Assembly: GCA_965200095.1 (NCBI GenBank)
Contig: OZ241350.1
Coordinates: 2,914,001-2,978,000, forward strand
Length of the DNA: 64,000 nt
Direction: 5' to 3'
Source: JANQOH01 sp965200095
GTDB taxonomy: Bacteria > Pseudomonadota > Alphaproteobacteria > UBA7887
The notes beneath the pieces were generated by a model. It ran no database searches. It had not been told where the DNA came from and saw only the letters and a list, made by a program, of their open reading frames with translations. Made by a program: the position numbers and the translations under genes. Shown piece after piece: positions 46,505 to 56,672 of this stretch (within the stretch, counting starts at the first letter, position 1; each line of letters starts with the position of its first letter).

Positions 46505-49305
46505 GCGGCGGCCGGGGCGGCCGATACGACATCGGCGCAGCGCAGGCACAAACCGCGTCCCGCGACCTCGGGGAGGACGCGCCAGCAGCGCGCGCATTTC
46601 TCCCCCGGCGCGGGCGCGACCGCAACGCCGACGCCGGGCGCGTCGTCGAGACGAAAAGCGTCCTCGGGCGCTTCGCCGCACGCGATCTCGAGGTCGGACG
46701 CGATGGCCAGCTCCGCCAGTTCCGACGCCTCGACGCCGGCCGCGTCGGACGCGCCGAGCCAGACGCGGGGACGGGCCTGAAGGCTGGCGCCGATCCGGCG
46801 CTCGCGGCGGGCGACCTCCAGGGCGCCGGTGACGACGCGGCGGATGGCGCGCAGGCGGCGCCATTTCGCCGCCAGCGCGTCGTCGCGCCACGACGGCGGG
46901 ATCTCGGGCATGGCGCGCAAATGCACGCTGCCGTCGGTATCCGGATGCCGCGCCAGCCACGCCTCCTCGGCGGTGAACGCGAGAACCGGCGCGAGCCAGG
47001 CCGTCAGCGTGTCGAACAGGATGTCGAGCACGCTCCGCGCAGCCCGTCGCCGCCCCGCGCCGCGGGCGTCGCAATAAAGCGAATCCTTGCGGACGTCGAA
47101 ATAGAACGCCGACAGATCGGTCGCGCAGAACGCGTGCAGTGGGCCGTAGAAGCGGTGGTATTCGTAGGCTGCGAAAGCGCGCCGGCGGGTCTCCTCCAGT
47201 TCGGCGAGGCGGTGCAGCACCCAGCGCTCGAGCTCCGGCATCGCGCCGGGCGCGACGCGTTCGGACTCGTCGAAACCGTCCAGATTGCCGAGGAGGTAGC
47301 GCAGCGTGTTGCGCAGCCGGCGATAGGATTCGACGACGCCCCTGACGATCCCGGGGCCGATCCGCAGGTCGTCCGTATAGTCGACCGACGCCACCCAGAG
47401 ACGCAGGACATCGGCGCCGTGGTCCTCCACGACGCGCTGCGGGGCGACGACGTTGCCGAGCGACTTGGCCATCTTGCGCCCCTGGCTGTCGAGCGCGAAA
47501 CCGTGGGTCAGCACCGCTTCGTAGGGCGCGCGTCCGCGGGTGCCGCAGGCCTCGAGCAGCGAGGAGTGGAACCAGCCCCGGTGCTGGTCGGAGCCTTCGA
47601 GATAGAGCGCCGCCGGCCAGGTTTGCGTCGGGTCGCCCTCAAGCACGTAGGAATGCGAGGCGCCGGAGTCGAACCATACGTCGAGAATGTCGCGCGCCTG
47701 TTCGTAGTCCGCGGGGTCGCGACCGGGACCGAGGAAGCGCGCCGGGTCCGCGGTGAACCAGATGTCGGCGCCGTGTTTCGCCACCGCGTCGGCGACGCGG
47801 TCGATCACGGCGGCGTCGCGCAGCGGCTCGCCGGTCCGCCGGTCGACGAAGACGGCGATGGGGACCCCCCAGGCGCGCTGGCGCGAGACGCACCAGTCCG
47901 GGCGGTTTTCGATCATCGCGCGCAGGCGGTCTTTCCCCGACGGGGGGTGGAACTGCGTGGCCTCGATCGCCGCGAGCGCGCTCTTTCGCAACCCCGTCGC
48001 GTCCATATCGATGAACCATTGCGGCGTGTTGCGGAAGATCACCGGTTTCTTCGAGCGCCAGCTGTGGGGGTAGCTGTGGCGGTAGCGTTCGCGCGCGAGC
48101 AGCGCGCCCGCCTCGCCGAGCGCCGCCGCGACCGGCGGCGCAGCCTTGTAGACGTGGACGCCGGCGAACAGGGGGATGTCGTCGACGAAACGCCCCCCGT
48201 CGTCGACGGTCGTGGGCGTTTCCAGACCGTGGGCGCGGCCGAGCTCGAAATCGTCGGCGCCGTGACCGGGCGCCACATGCACGAAGCCCGTGCCCTGTGC
48301 GGTATCGACGAAACCGCCGGGCAGGAGGGGGACGTCGAAACGGTAGCCCTTGTCCGCGAGCGGATGCCGCGCCGCCGCGCCGGCGAGCCGCGCGCCCGGG
48401 AAGGCGGCGAGGCGACGGAAGCCCGCGATCGCCGCGCGTTCGCAGACTTCGTTCGCGCGCTCCGCGGCGAAGGCGAGCCGGTCGCCCGGCGCCGCCGCGG
48501 CGCCTTCGCCGGTCGCCGTGACCTCGCCGACGACGTATTCGATATCGGGTCCGTAGGCGATGGCGCGGTTGCCGGGGATCGTCCAGGGCGTGGTGGTCCA
48601 GATGACGATCGAGGCGCCGTCGAGCGCGGGTTCGGGGGCGGAGACGACGGGGAAGCGCACGAACACCGCTTCGGACTCGATGTCGCGGTATTCGACTTCG
48701 GCTTCGGCGAGAGCGGTCTTTTCGACCGGCGACCACATCACCGGGCGCGAGCCGCGATAGAGCGCGCCGGAGGTGAGGAATTTGCCCATCTCGCGCACGA
48801 TCTGCGCCTCGGCGGCGTAGGACATGGTGAGATAGCGCCGGTCCCAGTCGCCGAGAACGCCGAGGCGGACGAACTCGGCCATCTGCGAGTCGATCCAGCG
48901 GTCGGCGAAAGCGCGACAGCGCCGGCGGAATTCGGCGACGGGGATCGAGTCCCTGTCGATCCCGCGCTTGCGGTACTCCACCTCGATCTGCCATTCGATC
49001 GGCAGCCCGTGACAGTCCCACCCCGGGATGTAATGGGCGTCGCGGCCGCTCATCTGCGCGACGCGGTTGACCATGTCCTTGAGGATTTTGTTGAGCGCGT
49101 GGCCGATGTGGATGGGGCCGTTGGCGTAGGGCGGCCCATCGTGCAGGATGAACTTCTCGCGCCCCGCGCCGGCCGCGCGCAGGCGGCCCCACAGGTCGAT
49201 GTCGCGCCAGCGTTTCAGGAGCCCGGGCTCGCGCCGCGGCAGCCCCGCTTTCATCGGAAACGCGGTGCGCGGAAGGAACAGCGTCGATTTGTAATCGGCG
49301 GTCAT
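46501..49305 (-). CDS. ileS: Isoleucine-tRNA ligase
   Basis: A 934-residue class I aminoacyl-tRNA synthetase. The HIGH motif is PIHIGHAL, the KMSKS motif is KMAKSLGN, and the editing domain CP1 lies between (TTTPWTIPGNRA, with GTGFVHVAPGHGADDF). The C-terminus carries a four-Cys zinc finger (CARCWRVLPEVAGRGLCLRC), typical of bacterial type IleS. ATG 49305 (MTADYKSTLFLP) is the normal N-terminus. It lies downstream of ribF by 19 bases and upstream of lspA. Confidence 0.96.
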   Translation of the reverse strand: MTADYKSTLFLPRTAFPMKAGLPRREPGLLKRWRDIDLWGRLRAAGAGREKFILHDGPPYANGPIHIGHALNKILKDMVNRVAQMSGRDAHYIPGWDCHGLPIEWQIEVEYRKRGIDRDSIPVAEFRRRCRAFADRWIDSQMAEFVRLGVLGDWDRRYLTMSYAAEAQIVREMGKFLTSGALYRGSRPVMWSPVEKTALAEAEVEYRDIESEAVFVRFPVVSAPEPALDGASIVIWTTTPWTIPGNRAIAYGPDIEYVVGEVTATGEGAAAAPGDRLAFAAERANEVCERAAIAGFRRLAAFPGARLAGAAARHPLADKGYRFDVPLLPGGFVDTAQGTGFVHVAPGHGADDFELGRAHGLETPTTVDDGGRFVDDIPLFAGVHVYKAAPPVAAALGEAGALLARERYRHSYPHSWRSKKPVIFRNTPQWFIDMDATGLRKSALAAIEATQFHPPSGKDRLRAMIENRPDWCVSRQRAWGVPIAVFVDRRTGEPLRDAAVIDRVADAVAKHGADIWFTADPARFLGPGRDPADYEQARDILDVWFDSGASHSYVLEGDPTQTWPAALYLEGSDQHRGWFHSSLLEACGTRGRAPYEAVLTHGFALDSQGRKMAKSLGNVVAPQRVVEDHGADVLRLWVASVDYTDDLRIGPGIVRGVVESYRRLRNTLRYLLGNLDGFDESERVAPGAMPELERWVLHRLAELEETRRRAFAAYEYHRFYGPLHAFCATDLSAFYFDVRKDSLYCDARGAGRRRAARSVLDILFDTLTAWLAPVLAFTAEEAWLARHPDTDGSVHLRAMPEIPPSWRDDALAAKWRRLRAIRRVVTGALEVARRERRIGASLQARPRVWLGASDAAGVEASELAELAIASDLEIACGEAPEDAFRLDDAPGVGVAVAPAPGEKCARCWRVLPEVAGRGLCLRCADVVSAAPAAA

Positions 49306-49324
49306 CGGGAGGTCATCGGATGCG

Positions 49325-50302
49325 TCACTGATTGAAGGCGGTGCGCCCCATGTCGCGCGGCGGCCGCGACCCCGCGAGCTGGAAGCGCGCATTATAGCCG
49401 TCTTCGCCCATCTGGCGCACCAAATCGTCCACCTGCTCGAAACGGCGCTCCGGACGCAGCCAGCTCACGAAAGCGACGCGCAGATAGCGCCCGTAAAGGT
49501 CGCCCGAATAGTCGAACACATGCACTTCGAGCAGCGCCCGTCCGCCCCCGAAGGTTGGGCGCACGCCGCAACTGGCCACCGCCGGGCGCCAGTCGGTGCG
49601 CTCGCCCTCGACGATGCCGGCCCACACCGCGTAGATGCCGAAGGCGGGCGCCGCATGGTCGCCGAAACACAGATTGGCGGTGGGGAAACCGAGGGTCCGC
49701 CCGCGCCCGTCGCCGCGCCGCACGCGGGCCTCCACTTCCCACAAATGCCCCAGGATCGCGGCGGCGAGGCGCGGCTCCCCGCGCTTGAGATACTGGCGCG
49801 CGCGGGTCGAGGAATAGACCTCGCCGGCGTTGCCGATGGCGCCGACCACGGTGACGCCGAAGCCCTGCGCGGCGCCCGCCGCCGACAGCGACGCGGCGTC
49901 GCCGGCGCGGCGATGACCGTAGCGGTAGTCGTGACCGGCGACGACGCGCCGCACGCCGAGCCCGGAAACGAGAACGTCGGAGACGAAATCGTCGGGCGAC
50001 ATGGCGGCGAAGGCGCGCGTGAAGCGCTGGCAGAAGAAGTAATCCGCGCCGCATTCGCGCAGCCGGCGGACCCTGGCGCGGAACGGCGTGAGGCGCTGCG
50101 GCGCGCATTCGGGCCTGAGGACATCCGCCGGGTGGGGTTCGAACGCGAGGACGCCGAGCGGGGCGCCGTGTTCGCGCGCCAGTTCCGCGGCGCGGCCGAT
50201 AACCCCGCGATGGCCCAGATGCACGCCGTCGAAATTGCCCACCGCAACGACGGCGCCGCGGGCTCCGGCCGGCGCGCGCGCGTAATCGCGGCAAATGCGC
50301 AT
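49325..50302 (-). CDS. ribF: Bifunctional riboflavin kinase / FAD synthetase
   Basis: A 325-residue enzyme making FMN and then FAD. The N-terminal FAD synthetase domain has GNFDGVHLGH and GHDYRYGHRRAGD. The C-terminal riboflavin kinase domain has GRTLGFPTANL and FGIYAVW, then PTFGGGRALLEVHVFDYSGDLYG. ATG 50302 gives the standard start, MRICRDY. The order ribF-ileS-lspA is a frequent arrangement in proteobacteria. No FMN riboswitch was recognised in the 230 bases upstream. Confidence 0.95.
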   Translation of the reverse strand: MRICRDYARAPAGARGAVVAVGNFDGVHLGHRGVIGRAAELAREHGAPLGVLAFEPHPADVLRPECAPQRLTPFRARVRRLRECGADYFFCQRFTRAFAAMSPDDFVSDVLVSGLGVRRVVAGHDYRYGHRRAGDAASLSAAGAAQGFGVTVVGAIGNAGEVYSSTRARQYLKRGEPRLAAAILGHLWEVEARVRRGDGRGRTLGFPTANLCFGDHAAPAFGIYAVWAGIVEGERTDWRPAVASCGVRPTFGGGRALLEVHVFDYSGDLYGRYLRVAFVSWLRPERRFEQVDDLVRQMGEDGYNARFQLAGSRPPRDMGRTAFNQ

Positions 50303-50532
50303 GGCGCGGGCTTGTAGCCGAACGCCTCGCCCCGCGCAACCGGAACCGGCCGTGTCTGCGAGAATCCGACAAGGGCCCTTGCCGCGGCGAACCGGCTGCG
50401 GTCGTCGCCGGGAGACGCTTGCGCCGCCGCGCGCCTCGGGGAGGCCTGTGCGGTTTCCGACCTGCACGGGGCTTTTTCCCGGAAACCTCCGGGTCCTGCC
50501 GCGAAGGCCGACAGGACAGAAAAAAACAGCGA

Positions 50533-51310
50533 GAGACCTCTGCATAACCGTTTTCGCTTGCGGCAGGATCGCGTTCCCGCGTTTTTACGACGCTCCCGAA
50601 CCCGCCGGCGGAGCGTAACGATGCACGATGAAATTACGAAAATCCGCCCTCTCTCCCGCGAAAGAGCGCGTGAAGAAACCGAACGGCGTTACAAACACTC
50701 GTCATTCCCGCGAAAGCGGGAATCCGTTGCGGCGGTTCCGTAAGAAAAACCGGGCCGATACCGCGGACGGCCGCCTCCGGATTCCCGCTTTCGAGCGTGC
50801 GAAGAAATCGAACGGCCATACAAATACTCGTCATTCCCGCGAAAGCGGGAATCTGTTGCGACGTTTCCGTAAGAAAAACCGGGCCGATACCGCGGACGGC
50901 CGCCTCCGGATTCCCGCTTTCGAGCGTGCGAAGAAATCGAACGGCCATACAAATACTCGTCATTCCCGCGAAAGCGGGAATCTGTTGCGACGTTTCCGTA
51001 AGAAAAACCGGGCCGATACTGCGGACGGTCGCCTCCGGATTCCCGCTTTCGCGGGAATGACGAAGCATTATTCGATGGTTATTGTCTTTACAATGCCGAT
51101 ACTTCGGCGATCCGTCCGTCACGATGAGAGGCGTGCGATTTCTTCACACGCCCGAAGGCGGGAATCCGGAAGCGGCAGTCCGCAATATCGACCCGGTTCT
51201 CTTTGTGGAACCGCCGCAACGGATTCCCGCTTTCGCGGGAATGACGAAGAGTAGTAGCGTCTCTCAATTTCTTCACGCGCTCTTTCGCGGGAACGACGCA
51301 ACGGCGGCGG
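50533..51310. repeat. Palindromic repeat cluster with truncated element end
   Basis: The left border GAGACCTCTGCATAACCG (50533 on) is nearly identical to the left end of the element at 61345 for about 100 bases. Inside lie hairpins with the core GTCATTCCCGCGAAAGCGGGAATC at 50701, 50830 and 50959, and in the opposite direction at 51038 and 51221. The first three lie in tandem 129-base units. The matching right end (GGTCTC) seen at 62500 is missing here; the cluster stops at the 3' end of the autotransporter gene. Non-coding. Confidence 0.75.
50701..51060. repeat. Tandem 129-base repeats, about 2.8 copies
   Basis: Near-identical units start at 50701, 50830 and 50959; the last is cut after about 100 bases. 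Each unit contains one direct hairpin core and, in reverse, the half core GGATTCCCGCTTTCG. Because 129 is a multiple of three, the reading frame stays open through all copies, giving an illusory 43-residue peptide repeat. Confidence 0.85.
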
Positions 51311-51313
51311 CGG

Positions 51314-54300
51314 TCAGAAGCGCATGGGCAAGCTGGCGCGGCCGCCATAGTCGTGCGCGCCGCCGCCGGACGCCGCATAGCCCAGAGCGCCGCGCAGCAC
51401 GAAGCGGCCCTCCTCCCAGCCATGCTCGCCGCCGACCCCGACCATATAGCGCGTCTCCTCGCCCGTCGCCTCGAGCGATGTTCCCGCAACCGACATCCGC
51501 GTCTCCGCCGAGAACTCGCGCTCCACATCCACCGAGCCGAAGATGCGGCCCCCTTCGCCCAGGACGCGCTCCGCCAGCGCCCCGGCGCGACCGGTCAGGC
51601 TCCGGCCCCGGTCCAGAGACACCCGCGCCCCAACCGAGTCGTCGAAGTCCGAAAGCGACAGCGATGAATACGCCACCCGCGCCCGCGGCGTTACCGTAAC
51701 GCCCTCGGCCACGGGGACCCTGCGCCCCGCCTCCAGCGCCGCCGAAAGACCATGCGCCCCGACATCGTCCTCCAGCCTCCCGCGCAGCGACGATTTCAGG
51801 TCCACATCGTAGAGCGTCGCCGCCGCCTGGCCGTCCACGAAGAACGGCCCCGAAGACCACGTTGCCGACAACCCGAAGCCCGCGCCCCGGGCTTCGACCT
51901 CGCCGCCTTGCGAGACCTCCGCCGTCGCCCGGCGCCCGTGCACCGACAGACCCGCCCGCGTCTCTTCGCCCAGGACCGCGTCCAGCCCGGCCTGGAACGA
52001 GAAACCGCGATGGTCGTATTCGGTCCCCGCATTGGTCGATTTCGCCGCCTCCCACGAACCCCGCGACGCATCGACGCGCGCCCACGCCCCGCTCGACGCG
52101 CGCGGCGCCGCCGCGCGATCGGCGTGCGACGACAGGCGCTCCATCCCCAGAAGCACCGACGGAAGCGCCTCGTAGACGCGGGTGTGAGCCGCCGGCCCGG
52201 ACGCCGCGCCATCGTCGCAGTTTATCTCCCCTCCAGCCGGTTCGGGGAGGATACTCCCGCTGACCCGCTTCTCCGCGTCGTCGCACAACTCGCCCGCCGC
52301 AGGCACGATGGTCACCGTCGGGGCGCCCGAACGGCTCTCTATCGACACGCCGTCGATGCCGGGGATGCGGCCCTTCGGTCCCACCGTCACCCTGCCGTCG
52401 TGCTCAAAGTCAATCCTCCCCGCCATGCCCTCCACAATCACCACGCCGTCCCCGGAGAGGTCGACTTTCCCGGTTATCGAACCGCCGCGCGCCACCGCCA
52501 CTGTGTGTTCGCCCGCGCCGTGTCCGAAGACATCGCCTTTGACCGTCCCCGCCACCGTCACGCCCAGATCGCCGGCGTCGCTGCGCACCGCCACGCCGTC
52601 GATGCCCTCAAGACGCCCCGTCGCTCCCACCGCCACGTCGCCGCCGCGGCGCAGGATCACGCGCCCCACCGAGCCGTCCGCCGTCACCGCGCTGGCGCCG
52701 AGGTCGACGGTCCCGGTTATCGAACCGCCGCGCGCCACCGTCACTGTGTGTTCGCCCGCGCCGCGTCCGAAAATGTCGCCGTCGACCGTCCCCGACACCG
52801 CAACCGTCAGATCGCCGTCGCCGCGCGCATCGATGTCGCCCGTCGCCATGCCGGCCACGGTCAGGTCCAGATTGCCGGCCTCGCTGCGCAGCGCCACGCC
52901 GTCGACGCCCGTCAAGCGCCCCGTGCGCGCCACCGTCACCGCGCCGCCCGAACTGTAGAGCAGACGTCCGATGCTGCCCGCCACCGTCAGCGGGCCGACG
53001 GGGTCGTGGACCGTCCCCGCGACCGTCCCGCCTTCCTGCACGTTCAACCGCAGCACGCCGCCGCGCGGCGCGCGCAGATCGCCCGCCACCCGGCCCGCCA
53101 CGGTGAGATCCAAATTGCCGGACTCGCTGCGGACGGCTTCGGTCTTGCCGTCCGCCTCGACGCCGGTGAGCGCGCCGGTCCGGGTCACCGTCACCGCGCC
53201 GCCCGAACTGTAGAGCAGTCGCCCGATGCTGCCGGCCACCGTCAACGGGCCGACGGGGTCTCGCACCGTTCCCGTGACCTTGCCGCCTTCCCTCACATCC
53301 AGTGTCAGCTTGCCGCCGCCCTGGATCCGGACGTCGCCCTCCACCGTCCCCTCCACCGTGGCGTGGAGGTTGCCGGCGCCGTCGGAGAGCACGCCGACGC
53401 CCGAGGTCGCGCTCACGCGCCCGGTCTTGCCCACCTCCAGCTCCCCGCCGCCGGCCATGTGCACGCCCGCGCCGGTCCCGCCCGTCACGACGCCGTTCAC
53501 CGTCACGCTCTGGGCGCGCAGGCCCCCCTCCCCGGCGCCCGCGTTCTGACGTAAATCCCGTTCACGCCGCCCGCAACGCGCGCGCCGTCGGCCACGCTCA
53601 CCGCAATGGCGCCGTTGCTGTCGTGCCGGACGGCGTAAAGCGCCTCCACCCCGTTCCCCTCGGCGGCGATGGCGCCGCCCGTCACGTCCACCCGGATGGC
53701 GCCGGCGTTGTAGGTCGCCGCGAGCCGCCGGACCTCGTTCTTCCAGTCGTCCGGGTAGGCGGCCCCGGTCAGGGCGGCCAGCGCCGTTTCCAGCTCGCTG
53801 CCGGCGCCCTTCGTCAGGACGGCTTCGAGCGCCTTGCGCTCGCCCGCCGAGAGCTTCTCCTGCTCCGCCAGTGTCGCCTGCTGCTGCTCCGTTCGATCCG
53901 CCTCGTCCTTGGCGAGGATCGTCGGATCCCGGCCGCCGTTGCGGACGCGGTCGGCGATTGCGGTGTGGGAGATCGCCAGGGCGCGGACGCCGGCCCGAGA
54001 GAGGCCGAGAATCCGCCCGGCCGCCAGACTCGCAAGGTCGGAGGCCGACGACGCCTCGTGGCCGCGCTTGTCCAGAAGAGCCCGCGCTTCCGTCCGGTAA
54101 TCGTCGTCGTAGGCGGCGGGAAGCGCGTCGAGCGCCCTGTCGAGGGCCGCAGAGTCGTTCGCCGCAATGGCCGCGAGGACGGCCTGCTCGCCGGCCGAAA
54201 GCGTCCCGTCGGCGCCTGCGATCCGGTCCGCGATGAAAGCATCCATCGCCGCCGCGCCGACCGTGATGTCTCCGCTCGATGTCACGTGGATCATCGGCTC

Positions 54301-55823
54301 GGTCCGGCTTACATCGTCCGCCGGTTGCGCCCCCCCGTGTGGCCGCTCGAACGCGCGGCCCAGGCGAGAACGCCGGCCTCCCGGGCCTTTATCGCGCCTT
54401 CATGCGTCGTCAGGAGGATGCGCCCCGCCGCGTTCGCGTCGTTCGTAAGCCGCCCCTCAATGCCGACGGCGAACGGCGCCTCGATCTCCGCCGCCCGCGT
54501 CCTCACGGCAGCGGAGCCCAGGCCCAGGTGATATCCGAAGATCCCTCTCGCGCCCAGCCCCGGCGTGACAATGGCGCCGCCGGTCCGGACGATGGAGATC
54601 GTCGCCTCGCTCTCGGCGTGGGTGCTGAGGCCGTAGAGGCCGTAGGAGGTCGCGCCCGCTATTACGATGTCGCCGCGCGTGACATCGATGGAGAGCGCCG
54701 CCTTGCCGGCTTTGTTGGAGTAGCCGACGACGCCGCGGGAGCGGGTCTCGACCGTCGTCGAGGTGATGTCGACGTCTTCCAGGTCGATGTCGAATCCGCC
54801 CCCGCCCCGGTTCCAGATAAAGACGCCATAGCCATACGTGCCCGCCGTAGAGATCGAGCCGCCTCGCAGGTCGACATCGAGTGCGCCCGCGCCGTCCTGT
54901 ATGGCATAGACGCCATAGGTGTTCGGGCCCGTCGCGGTGATTTCGACACCCGTCGTCTTGATGGAGATCGGCGCGGTGCTCGCGGACTCCGAGACATAGC
55001 CGAAGATAGCGTGAGCGGCGAGGCCCTCCGTCGAGACGGAGCCGCGCGTCACGGAGATGGAGACCGCCTTGCCCGCGGCGTTGCGGACCAGACCGTGGAC
55101 GCCGCTGGCCAGCCCACCCTTCGTGGAGACGGCGACGTCCGTCAGGTCGATGGAGGCCGTCCCGCCGCTATCGGTCCTGACATCGCCGTAGACGCCGTGG
55201 GCGTTCCTGCCCGTCGTCGAGATGGAGCCGCGCGTTATATCGATATCGACTCCGGTTCTGCCCGCGCCCGTATGCCAGGCGTCGACGCCAACACCCCCCG
55301 TGGAGACGATCACGCCCGCCAGATCGACATCGATTCCGCCTGTGCCCGAGGAGCGGGCGAAGACGCCCGCGCCGCCGGTCGTGGAAACCGATCCGCCCGC
55401 CACGTCGATGGAGAGTGTCGCTGTGTTCGCGGTGTTTGCGACCTCGCCGTAGACGCCGCGGTTGGCCCCCATGACTTCGACGCCCCCTTTCAGGACGACG
55501 GAAGCTCCGCCTGTGCCCTGCTGCTGGATCCGGAAGCCCATGCCGCCCGTTGCGGAGATGGAGCCGCCCGTCACTTCGATGTCGATCTTGCCCGTGCCGG
55601 TGATCGTATGCCTGGCGTCGACTCCGTGCTCGGTGGCGCCCGATGTCGCGATGGCGGGGTTCGTAAGGTCGATATCGATGTCGTTCGCGCCGCTTTCCAA
55701 GCAGACAATCCGGTCGTTCGCCCCCGGCGTGTTGCTGCACACGGGGGCCGCCGGCGCCTCCGCCGCGCCGAACAGGCAGACTGGCCCGAGAAGAAGCGCG
55801 CCAATCCGCATCCGCGCCGTCAT
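51314..55823 (-). pseudogene. Autotransporter (type V) with two frameshifts
   Basis: One ancestral gene of about 1,500 codons reads in three pieces. The first (55823-54309) has a signal peptide and repeated right-handed beta-helix strands, including GSISTTG, GSVSTEG and GGSISTAG. It ends after GHTGG at a run of seven G in the coding strand (54331-54337); one more G would join it to the second piece (54294-53503, from HVTSSGDITVGAAAMDAFIA). That piece shifts again near 53555 before the third (53500-51314), which carries more beta-helix (VTVNGVVTGGTGAGVH, GSITGTVDLG) and a C-terminal autotransporter barrel (from about 52100, ARVDASRGSWEA) ending in Phe. Phase variation at the G run is possible; the second shift points to decay. 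Confidence 0.8.
54331..54337 (-). repeat. Seven-G run at the first autotransporter frameshift
   Basis: A run of seven C on the plus strand (G7 in the coding strand). Adding one G would place the preceding passenger frame (GHTGG) in frame with AQPADDVSRTEPMIHV and the next segment. Such tracts can slip, so this is either a phase-variation site or a decay indel. Confidence 0.5.
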
Positions 55824-56135
55824 GCCGCGCCTCCCCTGAAATTTTCCCGCGGGGGCGATTATGGACGCAGGCGCGCCGGTTGGACAAGGCGATGTCGTGC
55901 CCGCGCGCCGGCGTCTCGCCGGCATCTACGTTGTTGCGCGCTTCGCGCGCATGCCGGCGAGACGCCCCCCGCATCCGCGAGGGCGGGCTCGCTCCCAGGA
56001 AGGCGCGTCCATCGCCATAATGAGAATCGCTGCCGAACCGGAACGTCCCTTTGCGGCGGGGCGAGGCGGGCGTTAGTCTGGCCGGCGCGGCCGGGGTCGT
56101 CCCGCCGCCTCGTGAATGCCCCAGGGAGGTTTCGC
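55824..56135. other. Intergenic region between autotransporter and heme-binding-like gene
   Basis: No gene found in these 312 bases. The only structure seen is a long perfect hairpin at 55910-55966, listed separately. Promoters for both divergent genes presumably lie here. Confidence 0.5.
55910..55966. repeat. Perfect 16-base inverted repeat (large hairpin)
   Basis: GGCGTCTCGCCGGCAT at 55910-55925 pairs perfectly with 55951-55966, around a 25-base loop that itself holds a smaller palindrome (GCGCGCTTCGCGCGC). It could be a cruciform, a terminator or the trace of a small mobile element. Confidence 0.6.
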
Positions 56136-56642
56136 ATGATCCGTTTCCACGCGGCCGTCGCCGCGCTGTTCGCCGCGGCGCTCGCCGCGCCCGCCGCCCA
56201 GGCGCTCGACAGCAAGCCCGTGCTCACCCTCGAAATGGCGGAGACAATCGCCCAGACCTGCCAGGAGAAGGCGGTCGCAGAGGGCTGGCGCCCCGTCAAT
56301 GTCGCCATCTACGACGATGGCGGCAACCTCGTCGTGTTTCACCGCATGGACGGCGCCTTTGTCGGCAGCATCCAGATCGCGCAGATGAAAGGCCACACTT
56401 CGGCGATGTTCCCCTTCTCCACGCGCCTTATGAGCGAGCTCGCCTACGGCACGGACGGCGAACCCGGCCGCGTGCCGGGGATCGCGGAAATCCCGGGCAT
56501 CGCGGCCTTTCCCGGAGGCGTCCCCATCATGACCGCGGACGGCAGCCAGGTCGGCGCCGTGGGCGTCAGCGGCGCCACCGGCGACCAGGACGAGGAATGC
56601 GCCAATGTCGGGATCGCCGCCATTTCCGACATGCTCGAATAG
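56136..56642 (+). CDS. GlcG/HbpS-like heme-binding family protein
   Basis: A 168-residue exported protein. A signal peptide (about 1-22, ending AQA-LDS) is followed by a GlcG/HbpS domain: LTLEMAETIAQTCQEKA, GWRPVNVAIYDDGGNLVVFHRMDGA and the late IAAFPGGVPIMTADGSQVGAVGVSGATGDQDE. ATG 56136 follows a strong GGGAGG. Members bind heme or act as partners of oxidases, but function is usually unknown. The next gene (GST) starts 31 bases further on, so they may be co-transcribed. Confidence 0.82.
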   Translation: MIRFHAAVAALFAAALAAPAAQALDSKPVLTLEMAETIAQTCQEKAVAEGWRPVNVAIYDDGGNLVVFHRMDGAFVGSIQIAQMKGHTSAMFPFSTRLMSELAYGTDGEPGRVPGIAEIPGIAAFPGGVPIMTADGSQVGAVGVSGATGDQDEECANVGIAAISDMLE

Positions 56643-56672
56643 GCGCGGGGGACGCGGCGGCGGGGGCGCGCC

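Noticed and set aside
50303..50532. FMN riboswitch upstream of ribF
   Set aside because: No conserved RFN-type helices or loop motifs were found in the upstream bases.
50701..51245. Possible CRISPR array (regular 24-base palindromic repeats)
   Set aside because: The intervals between cores are about 105 bases and identical to each other, cores occur in both directions, and no cas genes are present.
50628..51254. A 208-codon open frame with a threefold 43-residue repeat
   Set aside because: It is produced by tandem 129-base palindromic repeats; opposite-strand frames are equally open, and the peptide (RHSRESGN-type) is the usual false translation of this repeat family.
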